DNA of 64,000 nucleotides, from assembly GCA_020746875.1 (NCBI GenBank), contig JAGTJL010000011.1:1984001-2048000 (forward strand), given 5' to 3'. The notes beneath the pieces were generated by a model that was given only the letters and a program-made list of their open reading frames with translations, did no database searches and was not told the origin of the DNA. This stretch comes from Rhexocercosporidium sp. MPI-PUGE-AT-0058 (Eukaryota > Ascomycota > Leotiomycetes > Helotiales). Every line of letters starts with the position of its first letter. Within the stretch, counting starts at the first letter, position 1. The position numbers and the translations under genes are program-made. Shown piece after piece: positions 46,649 to 57,651 of this stretch.

Positions 46649-49388
46649 ATGAGTCTCTATCGCCTTACCACTAGGGTCAGAAAGAGGGTGTTCCACGTGG
46701 AACTCGATACAGGACTAAATGAGAAAGCATTACTGGAAAAGGATGCAAAATCTGCTATTGTGGCTCCATATGTCGAAGAAGAACCCTCGATCAAACAATG
46801 GTTCCTGGGTATGAGACCTACACGCAGTGGTGCATCCAATTACATCCGAAGCATCGTCCCTTTCACGACTTGGATCACAAGATATAATTTGTCTTGGCTG
46901 CTCGGAGATGGCATCGCAGGTAAGAATGCACTATGATTTTCAGAAATTCTGTCCAGAGATGATCTGCATACTAAAAGTTTCTAGGTCTTACTGTTGGATT
47001 TGTTGTTGTTCCTCAGGCAATGGCCTATGCCATTCTTGCCGAACTATCACCAGAGTACGGCCTCTACACTTCCTTCACAGGAGCTGCTCTGTATTGGCTA
47101 TTTGGAACGTCTAAAGATATCGTTATCGGGGTGAGTGCTTGAACGAACACTCCCAGAAAATATTTCCAGCTCACACCAAAACCTAGACAACAGCAGTCGG
47201 ATCTCTTCTCATAGGTGGTGTCATAGTAACTATTGAAAATGAACATCCGGGAGAATACTCTGCGGAAGAGATAGCAAAGTGTCTCACGTTCCTCTCCGGC
47301 GTCTTCCTCATCTTTTTCGGTCTGTTCCGTCTCGGCTGGATAATCGAACTGATCCCATATATTCCAATTTCAGCATTCGTAACATCAGCTAGTATCACCA
47401 TTATTGGCACGCAGTTACCAGTGGCTCTTGGGATCCAGGGAATCAACACTAGACGGGCGCCGTATAAGGTCTATTCCGACACATTCAAGAAGCTCTCTGA
47501 CACACAACTCGATGCTGCGATCGGTTTAACCTCCATACTTTTACTATACGTGACTAGAGAGGTCTGCGCCAAACTTGAAGTCCGGCAACCGGCAAAGAAA
47601 AAGCTGTGGGCAACCATCTCATCTCTCCGACTGACGTTCACCATCCTCTTCTATACATTCGTCAGCTGGCTCGTTCACCGCACTATTCCCCATGAAAAGA
47701 GTTACTGGAAGTTCAAGCTTGTCGGCAAGATTGAATCGGGTTTCAAACATGTAGGAACTCCTTCTCTGGATGTCAACCTCATCAAGTTGGTCGCTCCAGA
47801 ACTTCCAGCCATTATCATCATCTTGATCATCGAGCACATCGCAATCGCCAAGTCGTTTGGTCGCCGCTACGGGTACACTGTTATCCCATCGCAGGAGATT
47901 CTTGCGCAAGGCGTATCGAATGCCATCGGAACGCTTCTGGGAGGCTACGCCTGCACGGGGTCTTTCGGCGCTTCAGCCGTTCTTACAAAAGCCGGAGTTC
48001 GCACGCCGCTCGCCGGCCTTTTCAGCGCACTTGTTCTGATACTCGCACTGTATGCGTTGACAGGGGTGTTTTATTACATTCCTAAGGCAGCGTTGGCAGG
48101 CTTGATTATTCATGCAGTGAGCAACTTGATGGCTGCACCTAGCGCACTTTACAAGTACTGGCAATTGTCTCCGCTAGAACTTCTAATATGGGTTGTTGGT
48201 GTCATGGTAGGGCTATTCGACTCGCTCGAGAACAGCATCTATACGACCATTGTACTCTCTTTTGCTCTGTTGCTAGTCCGAATAGCTCGGCCGCATGGCG
48301 TTTTCCTGGGACAAATCAAAGTGAAGAGAATTGTTCGCAGTGAAGAAGAGGAAGAGAGAGAGAAAGAAAAAGAGAAAAAGACAGCCTCGAGCGACGGTGG
48401 CAAGACTTTCAGTTCAGACGTTCCTAGCTCCGCGACCGAGGCAGAAGGCATAGTCAGGGAGGTCTTCCTTCCCATAGACAAGCAAGATAATTCGAACCCA
48501 AGAGTTGAAGTAGTCATACCATACCCCGGTGTTTTCCTCTACAGATTCGATGAAGCATTGAACTACATCAATGCGGCGAGGCATATCGACCACATGCTGT
48601 CATACATCACAGCACAAACGCGACGCACGACATTAGACGAAAATATTCCTACAAAGGTATGCTCCCCACCAGACTCTCTAAGAACACGATGCTAATCTTG
48701 CTCTGCGCAGGATCGTCTGTGGTCAGATCCTATCGCCAAGACCTCCCCATCTTCGAAAGCATCCAGCAACAAAGCTCTTCTGCGTGCTATCATTCTAGAC
48801 TGCTCAGCCTTGAATCAAGTAGATATCACAGCCATTCAATCCCTCGTCGACGCTCGCAACACCCTAGACCGCTACGCCGCCCCTTCTGTTGTGGAGTGGC
48901 ACTTCGCAGGCTTACACAATAGATGGACCCGCCAAGCGCTGGCTGTTGTAGGCTTTGGGCGACCATCGCTATCAGCAGGAGGAGATGGACCAGGAAAATG
49001 GTGCCCGGCTTACTCTGTAGCAAGCTCTTTGGCAGGCGCAACGGAGAGAGATAGGAGGATTGCGGGAGCGAGAAGGAAGGAAGTGGAGGAGAGGGATGAA
49101 GAAAGCAGAAGAGGCGATGGAGATATTGCTACTGTAAGGGGAAATGGAGATGGTGTGGTAGTGGACAGGGAGATGGATCTTGAGCCAAAACATGAAAGTG
49201 ACAGCCGTAACAAAGAAGAAGCAAGCGAAACGAGTGGTCTGGAACCGGTGTATGGAATCGATAGGCCTTTCTTCCATATCGACCTCACAGATGCTGTTGA
49301 CACGGCAGTAAGAGACGCCAAAAGAAACGATCTAACGTCTAACCCCCCCCATTCCGCCCGCCCCCCTATTCCGCCTACCTTCGCTTAA
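46649..49388 (+). CDS. SulP-family sulfate permease, last exon interrupted by a transposon
   Basis: Plasma-membrane sulfate/anion transporter, 854 residues as it now reads. Exons 46649-46919, 46985-47130, 47187-48656 and 48711-49388; phases close. Features: cytosolic N terminus, then the SulP signature region AGLTVGFVVVPQAMAYA...SPEYGLYTS, ten or more hydrophobic spans, the QEILAQGVSNAIGTLLGGY segment, and a C-terminal STAS domain beginning near VFLPID and including ILDCSALNQVDITAIQSLVDAR. A long charged insert separates parts of STAS. From 49335 onward the reading enters the terminal inverted repeat of the element at 49335-52364, giving a proline-rich artificial end of about 18 residues. The native end seems to lie at 52367-52426. 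Transport and STAS cores remain whole, so the product may still work. Confidence 0.88.
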
Positions 49389-49638
49389 CTCACCGCTACT
49401 CTTACTTACTAACTTAAATAATTAATTACTCTTTTATGCTTTAATTAATTCTTTTTATATTTGTAATTCATGTTGTTTTTATTATAAAGCCTAAGTATAC
49501 TAAGTATAATATTATATAAGTGCTTAAGAAAAACGCAACTAATAAGTCTTTACGAAAGGCATACTCTGAAGGCTACAACAAATAAGGAACGAAGCACGGC
49601 GCAAGGCACCAGGCAAGGAGCCTAGTAACTCTAAGGGG

Positions 49639-51304
49639 TCAGGATTCAAGGTGGAAAAAGTGTTCAATTCTTCTAATTTTATATGAGGGAAAGGTGTCTT
49701 ATACAAACCTTTAAAGGTTGTATGCCTAGTTCCTTAAATAACGCCTTAGGCATTATTTCCTGGCTAGAATCGCCACTTTACAATACTTAGAGTTAATCAT
49801 TCTAAGGTTTATACTTCGTGACTATAACATAACGACTTAATTATATATAAAAGCCGTTAGTTACCTATAAAGACTACTTATAGTAATAGAAAATCAATTA
49901 ACTAATTAGAGTTTGACTTAAGAGTCTCTTAGTTATAAAGTTACACACGCATAAATTAAGTTTTTTAAAAAGAAGCTTTTAGTACTTTAAGGAGATTAAA
50001 TAATACGATTTTTAACACGTATTTTTTTTTAAAAAAATTAGAAGGTAAATTTACGTTGATTCTATGTGGTAATATCGCTTGTTCTAAAGTTATTAAGCCG
50101 TAGTTCTAAAAATTAAAGATTCCGGCTGTTAAGGCTATTTCAGCTTATTAATAATAAAACATAAATGAGACTAATATTATAAAAAGCTACGGTCTTAATA
50201 AATATATTATAAGAAGCGCTAAAAGCTGTAAAGTTTAAAGAAAACAGTTAAGTGCACGTGCTTAAACAATAATTATTAAGGGTATCTTTATAATTATTAC
50301 TAGGATATTCACGACTAGCCCAGGAAGCATTAAGGTGCGGGGTTATTAATTGATTTATTATATTAATTATAATAGTTATGCGATCTGCAGAAACGCTCTC
50401 TAATAACTAGTAGTCTGACTAGCGTGGCAGAGTCTGCATCCGACTCTGTCCACATGACTAACCCGTGACTTAAACCAGCATAAACCTGTAATAATAATTA
50501 AAGCTTTTACGTTATTAACTATAATTTATAAAAGAAAATTAGTTTAATAACAATAGTTTTCCGTCTTAATTAAACGTATTCAATTAATAGTACTTTATAT
50601 AAGAATATATTAAGGTACTTCACGTATACTCGGCAGATCGCAAAAGACTATTCTAAACCTAATAGCTCGCAAGAGACTATTTTAGGCTCAAACAAAGAAT
50701 AAACCTGATAGTTCGCAAGAGACTATTTTAAGACTCTTCGCAAATAATTGCTTAATTAAACTACTTAAGCGAATACACACGCGATTGCTAGAAGTGGTTA
50801 TATAAACCTAATTTTCCCCCCGAAGTAATAGAATCATTATTCACACCAAATCTCTATTTTTCACTTTATAGCTATTAAAAATAAGTAAACAACTAATTAA
50901 ATAGCCTTTTAAAAATTAAAAAAGCCTTTTATTCTTTAGATAAAACCAGGTATTAATTAATAAGCGTAACTTCCTTATCTATTATTACAAAGCACGTTAA
51001 AAGAGTATTACTTTATTTAATATTAAAGCAAGGTAAAAATTATAAAATTATTGCCGGTATTTATAATTAAGCTATTAATAAGCTTTTTACTATTAGAAAA
51101 TAGTAATAAATCGATAAATTTATTTTTTCTAAAGCCTTAAGAAACGCTAATATTGTAAAGAGCTACTTTAGCTGTGACTTCTCTGCCTTAGGCAGTTATG
51201 AGGAAACCAGGCCATTAGCCCATTATAGGTTGATATAAGTGCCTCCCTCTTGATATAAATTAAAAAAAAATGGAATACTTTTTTCCACCTTGAAACCTTG
51301 ACTG
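49639..51304. mobile_element. Nested TIR element inside the pogo-like transposon
   Basis: Sequence at about 49639-49770 is repeated inverted at about 51190-51304: both arms start near TTCAAGGTGGAAAAA and continue through an AATTTATAT segment to GCCTTAGGCA. Arms of about 110 bp, imperfect. Exact ends and target duplication are not resolved. It contains the LTR A copy at 50598-50863. Confidence 0.65.
50598..50863 (+). mobile_element. LTR family A, copy 4, with CTTTA duplication
   Basis: A 266-bp solo LTR from TATAAGAATATATTAAG to CTATTTTTCA. CTTTA flanks it on both sides (50593-50597 and 50864-50868). It contains three GCAAGAGACTATT-like repeats in place of the minisatellite seen in copy 1. 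Confidence 0.8.
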
Positions 51305-51701
51305 ACTGGTGAGCCAGTCTCACCTCTTACTCTTGCCCCCTAATTCTTGTGTTTTTTTTTGGTAGCCTTTACAATATTACCTCCAGAAGTAATAAATACT
51401 TATGAATACATTAATAATATTTATAAAGCGATTATTAATGCAATATCTACTTTAAGAAAAAAAAACTAGATTTTGTTATTAAATTAGTATTATTATAAGT
51501 TATATATTAGTCAGATTAATCTAGATTAGCTTAAATTAATTAATCTAATTCTAATCTAATCAAGCTAATTTTCTATTAGTATAATTCTAATCTAATCTAA
51601 TCAATTAATCTGATTATTAATCGATTAACGTGATTAATTTTGCTCACGCTGGTTCACTATAAAACGTGCTATTAAAGAGGCTTAAATTATAACTAGAGAA
51701 T

Positions 51702-52195
51702 TGTAACGTTCCTGGTTTAGCGGGTATTATACGTACAAGCTCGTCGGTTAATATCAGCTATTTAATAAAGTTATAAAAAGTCTAGTTCTTAATTAGAATT
51801 AAGACGTTATAAGTAAAATAAATTATTATATGAATTGAAGCACGAAGTTCTTATTTAATAATAGAAATACTAATCTTATATAGAATTTTCGTTTTATATA
51901 TAAGCTTTATTAAATATTTAATAAAGCGCGTAAGCCCGCAAGCCTGTCTAGCGAGCTAGCACGTCACGTGATCAAAGGTCACAGGAATCTTTCGCTGATT
52001 AACTTAATCAGAGTATATTATTGAACGCGGTGAAATAATCCTTTAAATCGTATAACTTACTTAATTTGCATAATCCTTTTATCGTGCTTATTCCTTACGG
52101 GATACGCCTCTCTTAATAAAGTGCATAACCCTTTTAATTTACCTATTCGCTCTGGGGTGCGTATCCCCAGTGGGCTGCACACCCAGAACGTGACA
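51702..52195 (+). mobile_element. Solo LTR family B, copy 2
   Basis: A 494-bp segment from TGTAACGTTC to GAACGTGACA, with inverted terminal words. Flanks are AGAAT and AGAAC, a 5-bp duplication differing by one RIP-type transition. Close relative at 44184-44675. Upstream (51510-51640) is TCTAATC-rich sequence like the hAT ends. Confidence 0.8.
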
Positions 52196-52364
52196 AGAAC
52201 TCTAAATTAAGTCTTTAAAATCAAAATTAAAAAGAGAATCAGACTTTTTAAAATCCTATATAAAAGTTAACGTAATATAAAGCTATTAAGTATTAAATAT
52301 CAAGTACTAGAATTAAGCGAGGTAAGCAGAATAGGTGGGTGGGCGGAATAGGGGGGTTAGACGT

Positions 52365-52426
52365 TATTATTCAAAAAAGCAAGTGCAGCTGTGGCAGAGG
52401 AAAGCAGCAGCGAGTCATCAATTTGA
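52365..52426 (+). pseudogene. Orphaned 3' end of the sulfate permease gene
   Basis: Directly after the right TA of the transposon, a frame continues in the same phase as the SulP exon when the insert and one TA are ignored: a Ser/Glu-rich tail ending SSSESSI and a TGA at 52424. The continuity supports the view that the transposon entered the coding exon. It is now separated from the gene. Confidence 0.7.
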
Positions 52427-52799
52427 TGCGTTCTATAGAGAAAGAGTAGAAACTAATGTACTGTACATATAAAGACGCTCTCCTCCTGTAGTATTATAGT
52501 TGTCTGTATAATTTCTGATGCATCCCCAAGAAGAGGAAAATACATACCCTAAGCAGCTCCCTCAGTACGAGCGAGTTGGCTGTTAGAAAACGGTAAGCTG
52601 TTTTGACCTCCTTGGCATATTAGGCACGTGTTGCGCCACGGGCTGGATGACTCCATTGACTGCTTTGTTGCCTACATCTGCCTACAGCTGCCTATTGCTT
52701 GTAAATGCATATGAGCATCAGTAGTTACAGTCTTAGAACAGCAACTCTTCCGCTACAATTTACCAGAATGATTGGTGATCTGACCCGTAACCTACTCTG
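52427..52799. other. Intergenic, probable former 3' region of the sulfate permease gene
   Basis: Normal composition, no supported gene. It is the likely untranslated 3' region of the permease before the insertion. Confidence 0.35.
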
Positions 52800-53340
52800 T
52801 TAACATTCGCGAGCTGTCTCTGTCATCCCGTGACTTCCTGTCGACGACATGATTTTAGCCTTGATGACATCAATGGGGCTTGCCGCCGTCGCAGCCGTCA
52901 ATCCCATCAGGAACGAAGCCATCAACTCCGTCGACACAGTATCTCCCATTGGCGTATATGTCATCAAGAACCGCTTGGCAACATCGTAGCTCGCCAGCTG
53001 GCTCACGGTGGTGACTACCGCACGGCTGCTGTTGGGCAGCCAGCCCTTGAACCAGCTTCGAAAACCTTCGTCCTTGGCCATGCAAATCATGCCATCAATC
53101 GCATGTTTGTACTTTCTCCGTTGGTGCGCGGGCAAGACGGCATCATGTTGCATGCGCACGTTAACTTAACGACATCGGCGAAGTTCCCAGCCAAGCCGCC
53201 CACGAAGCCCGAGGGATGCAGCCATGGCGCTAAGGAATGCGAAACTTGGGTTTGGCCGGGCTCTCTGCTTCATCTCTTCCTATATACCGGAGTGGATGGT
53301 CGCATGATCTCGCCAGGATCTAGCACGAGCATTGGAAATG
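52800..53340 (-). pseudogene. Mitochondrial carrier (dicarboxylate-carrier-like) fragment
   Basis: The minus strand encodes a carrier-family segment: RMQHDAVLPAHQRRKYKHAIDG, KDEGFRSWFKGWLPNS, TVSQLASYDVAKRFL and the SPIDVIKAKIMS signature (P-x-D/E-x-x-K). Upstream at 53220-53170 SGFVGGLAGNFADVV is readable in another frame; a 5-nt repeat (GTTAAGTTAAC) near 53165 causes the shift. The N-terminal repeat and the last helices are missing, and the 52800 stop follows an unrelated tail. Members exchange dicarboxylates across the mitochondrial inner membrane; this copy is dead. Confidence 0.8.
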
Positions 53341-53650
53341 ATCTTTTTGAGTGAGTCCTTGCTCTGTGACAGGGGTTAGAGACACCTCAAAAATCACGGC
53401 AGCTTCCTCGTTATCAAATATAATTGGTCAAACCGCCATGAGGAGTAGTATCTATATTAACTGCACTGTTTCATTCAAATTGCATTCCCAAAGCTATCCC
53501 ATATCTCAGAATTTACTTATGTTCTGATTCAATCTCAAACTTACGCACAGTTATTTCACGCACGCTTCTGCTGGCCTCGATTTCTGGTCAGGCAAAGATA
53601 GAGACAAACCGGAATTAACTCAGTTTTGGGTCACTCTCGATTCATCGACA

Positions 53651-55529
53651 ATGGAAACGGAGTCTACTGCCTCGAAAACAGGCTCACCGCCCCGCTCACT
53701 GGACCGGAAGGTGACTGCCGCATCTCCTTCGGCCTGTATATCTTGTCGCAGCATGCACCTAAAGTGTGACAGGCTGCCACTGTGCGCTCGATGCTCTGCC
53801 CAGGGAATCAAATGCGTATATCTGAAGTCCCGACGTGGCTACCGAGGGCCAGACAAGAATGGCAAACAATCCAGTTCTGTGGATGGTAGGTCAAATCCAA
53901 ATCATGCTCAACCAAAACGCTGACAAGACAGACTCGATAGATGGCGAAGAAACCGGAAGCCAGAAACCTGGCGAGCTTGATTTGCTAGGTACTAATTTCA
54001 GTCAAGGAGAGACCAGAAGCAAAATTTCTTCGTCAGTGAGCTTTCAACAAGAGAGCAACGATTGGGAGCCAACGACTCCGAGCTCTCGAACAAATGGCCA
54101 AACTTGCAGGCAGCGGTGCATAGCAGCATTCTTTTACTACCTCTACGATTCACATCCGTTCTTGCCTCCTCGTGATGAATTTCTCCAATTTCTCGAGAGA
54201 AACTCTGTAGGCCATCTAGAGACAGCAATTTGTGTTGTTGGGGCTCGATATGTTCCTGGAGTGTCGCCGACTTCATTTGCGACAGATTTCGACACCATCC
54301 TGGCTAGCTCAAGCCCCCCAAAGGACGCATCAATGGTCCAAGCAATGTTATTGTTCGCTCTAGCACTGGATGGATACAATGATCAGAAGAGAGCAATCCA
54401 AATTCTCATCAAGGCGCAAAGCTTGGCTCTTGAGCTTGGTATGAACGAGCAAGAGTACGCAGTACTCAACAACTTAGGTTCACCCATTTACGAAGAGAGC
54501 TTACGCCGGACATGATGGGAGCTTTATATCGTAAGTGTGGTGGCAGCCGGATTTCATGGAAGACGCACTTTCCACTCTACTAACACTATGTTCAATTTGC
54601 CTCTCCCTTTTACGGAAAACGAATTCGCAGCCGGAGTAAGTATCCTCCACCAGGACACGGTATTTAAATCAAGGCCTAACTGTGTGGTAGTGTATCCCTG
54701 CTTTTCATACAATCGAAGAGTTCGACGATATATCTTTCAGCGATGAGAAGATCGAGTGGTCTTCATACACGTACAGAATAGCTGCGGTTATGAATCTCGA
54801 GCGAATACTACAATCAAACGTGCTCACATCCCCAGACAATTCAATCATAGACAGGCAAGATGCATATCTCGTCAACTGGGGTCTTCATCTCCCTGAATCG
54901 AAGATGTCATACTTTGATCAATTTGGCACCTTCGACGAGATGATTTTTCAGGCCCACATGATAACTAATTTGTAAGTGTGTCCTCCATATGAGATTTTTT
55001 GTCATTCAGCAGTTCAAGGCTGATTTCAGGTCTCAGAAGCTCCATCCTGCTTCACCGAAACTTCTCTGGACTTGAAGGTCTTGCGGCGCAAACAACTAGG
55101 TCTTGTACTGAGCAGACCCAAGCACCCCCAGGCCCATCAACAGATATCATCCACGCACTGAAGACAGCGCAAGCAGCATCAAATATCAGCAAGCTCGTCG
55201 CCCTACCCGTACCTTTAGTGAGACATACCCACTTCTTTATTTGTGCACTTGCTCTTTCCTCTATTACACACCTCTCACTCTGGTCAACCTTACCTGTCAT
55301 GGCACCTGACGAAGATCTCGAAAAACAAATACTCATGAACTTGGGGGGATTGAGGGCGGTTGCTGGTGCATGGCCTGCTGCCCGGGTAGGCTATAGCCAG
55401 GTTCAAAAGGTTGCACAGAAGATCTATTTGAATCGCAAAGATGCGTTGGGCGATGCGTTCTGGCGTCATTTTATTGATAAGGAGATTGTAAAAGGTCGTA
55501 TAGGAAGTGAGGCGACTATCAATGCCTAG
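53651..55529 (+). pseudogene. Zn2Cys6 transcription factor pseudogene
   Basis: The first exon (53651 to about 53886) encodes a zinc cluster, ACISCRSMHLKCDR, CARCSAQGIKCVY, with six cysteines. After a 46-nt intron the fungal transcription-factor domain follows (FFYYLYDSHPFLPP, ALALDGYNDQKRAIQ). Two defects: TGA at 54513 in the context RRT*WELYIV, where relatives have tryptophan (TGG to TGA), and a frame change near 55070 separating a KLHPASPKLLW segment from the C-terminal part (AASNISKLVALPVPLVRHTHFF, to 55529). If translation stopped at 54513, a zinc cluster with a partial regulatory domain would remain. Introns near 54634-54690 and 54973-55028 look usable. Confidence 0.8.
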
Positions 55530-55616
55530 AATTTAAGAGGAATTGAATCAATCCTCACTAAAGCATTTATGAAAAGCCCCTATCAAACCAGATCTCTGTC
55601 CTAGCTGTTATACCAC

Positions 55617-55800
55617 GGAAATGTTTCCATTTCGCATCCATATGTCTTGCGTGAGCAGCGCCGCCTTGTTTAGGCTCGACTTAGGCCCGGCTTAGCTTCG
55701 GCTTAGGTGTGCTCTAGCCTGCTTAGGCCTACTTACCTCCCTATTTACACGCTTACTAGAAATCGTTAACTTTTAACGAGGGGCCCGAAGAGGCTCCCTC
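55617..55800 (+). repeat. CTTAGG-rich repeat, left copy
   Basis: Starts with GGAAATGTTTCCATTTC and continues with many TTAGGC/CTTAGG words. A related sequence in opposite orientation lies at about 59460-59672. Similarity is limited to the terminal word and composition, so it is a tentative MITE-like pair. Confidence 0.4.
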
Positions 55801-55889
55801 TTTCCCTAGCTAGGGATCCTAAATATTTACCTTACCTAATCTAAAATTAGACTTTACTTCTTTCCTTTCTAAGCTTCTCTCTCTATATG

Positions 55890-57128
55890 AGGACACCAAA
55901 CATGACATGTTCTGCCCTGGCGTCTCCATGACCGCGGTGGGTAAAGTCTTCGTCAACGGTGGTTCCGCTTATTAGAAAGCTAATTAATATGACGAGTAGG
56001 CGGGTCGATGGACAGGTATATTAAACATAAACGTTAGTCGTGTATACCATACTAGCACGTCGACTTCTGAAGGCAAAGTCTTTGCTATTAGCGGCAACTG
56101 GAGAGGCGCCGGAAGGAAGGACAGCGAGACCTACGACCCAAAGAATAATACATAAACCAGCCTTCCTAGTGCTCCAGTTTCTCCAATGATTGTTGCTGCT
56201 CATCGTAGTAGAATATTCCAAGACAGTCACACATGGTTATTCGCCTAAAAGAATGCCTTCGTTTTCTAAGCCGGACCTAACAAAGCTATGAATTAATATA
56301 GGACTAAAGGAACAGGATCACAGAAAGCTGCTGGTCTTCGCAGAACTAATACCGACTCGATGTGCGGTGTCTTTGTTATATTTAATACTCTAGCTAGAAA
56401 GATCCTCACTCTTAGTAGAGCGACTACCTATACTAGCATACCACATAAATGAGCGTATGTTATCACTCTCGGCGACGCTAATGCCGCAGTCAATATTAAA
56501 AGGATCGGTGATACCGAATATACTCGTGGCTACGCAAATAGTATTATCCTTCCAAATGGCAAAGTCTTCATCGTCGGCGGCCAGTATAACATAGTCCTTT
56601 TCTCCGATTCTAACCCTGTCTTATTCTCTGAGATATTCGACCCAAAGACTAAGACGTTCTTTAAGCTCAAGGCGCATACTGTTCCTCGTAGCTATTATTT
56701 TATTACTATCCTCATACCAAATGCAACGGTGTTTGTTAGCTCTAGTGGTCTCTGGTAGCTGCATAGCCAACCACTTCGACGGTCAATACTACTCACTACC
56801 GTATCTGTTTAAAACCGATGGTATCACACTTGTAAAGCGTCTATTTATATTATTAGCCGATTCAAAGGTAGTAGTAAGTAGAAGCATCACGATCAACATA
56901 GCAGAGGCGGGCAGCTATACGTTTGCCCTGATTCGAATGAGCGCCGTTACTCATAAAACCAATACCGACTAGCGCCGCATCCTATTAACAGCTTTAGGTG
57001 CCGGGGCTAATTACGTTATTGCAATTCCACCAGATGCTAGGATCGTGCTACCAGGATACTAGATGTTATTCGCGAGTAACGAGAAAGGGGTGCCTAGTAT
57101 AGCTCGAACTGTTCAAGTTTTGATCTAA
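55890..57128 (+). pseudogene. Galactose-oxidase-like copper radical oxidase pseudogene
   Basis: Kelch-type galactose oxidase sequence can be followed for about 400 codons: HDMFCPGVSM (copper-site cysteine region), VYHTSTSTSEGKVFAISGNW, SPMIVAAHRS, AGPNKAMN, MCGVFVIFNT, RGYANSIILPNGKVFIVGGQ, PRSYYFITILIPNATVF, then the C-terminal domain with THKTNTD and LPGY. Numerous stops occur, several as TAG where relatives have TGG, the change expected from RIP. The residue after the conserved tyrosine in PRSYY is histidine (a copper ligand) in the active enzyme. The N-terminal domain and signal peptide are missing. Family members oxidise primary alcohols or glyoxal outside the cell; this copy is inactive. 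Confidence 0.85.
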
Positions 57129-57651
57129 GCGCTTTCACATGGATCGCTCATATTATAAAATAATATTATTCACAATCTTTTCTTGTAATTTAATTATGGA
57201 GCCAAGATGCCAAAATAATCCTCTTTGCACCGATACCTGCACATAGTCATATCGTTGGCATCGATTGAGAATCTATTTTCTTCTCTATTAAATGCAGATA
57301 AAACATCATCCACCACTTGAAGCGGTAAGAATATGTCCAACCAGAGCCATAACGAGCTATTCAATACTTTCTGGTTGAGGTTGAGACTGATAAATGAAGT
57401 CCCTTTCATCCCACATGGCTCTTAAAAAGTAAGTATCTCAATCTCTTTGCGCCAGTATAGCTTTAGAAAGCGTTCGTGGATATCCTTTAGTACAGGTCAA
57501 CCCACACCGGCATGTTCTTACGGATTGAAATATGTAATTAAAGAATAGCATATTCATATGCGCCTTAAGGCACACTCAGGAAAACATGAATATTTTTCTA
57601 AGATAAATCCATTGAGTCCGATAAGGATGAGTTTCCTCCGGTACTCGGATT
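57129..57651. other. Intergenic, no supported gene
   Basis: Normal to slightly AT-rich sequence with a 71-codon minus frame at 57194-57409 without recognisable domain. Nothing further is seen. Confidence 0.35.

Larger units (their letters stand above)
49335..52364. mobile_element. TA-flanked TIR transposon (pogo/Tc1-mariner type), RIP-degraded
   Basis: Ends are inverted: ACGTCTAACCCCCC at 49335 and its complement ending at 52364, with similarity over about 57 bp (CATTCCGCCCGCC against TATTCCGCCCACC, and so on). TA flanks both sides (49333-49334 and 52365-52366), the target preference of Tc1-mariner/pogo elements. The interior is AT-rich and contains nested elements at 49639-51304, 50598-50863 and 51702-52195. 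No transposase frame is readable. It sits in the last exon of the SulP gene. Confidence 0.85.
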
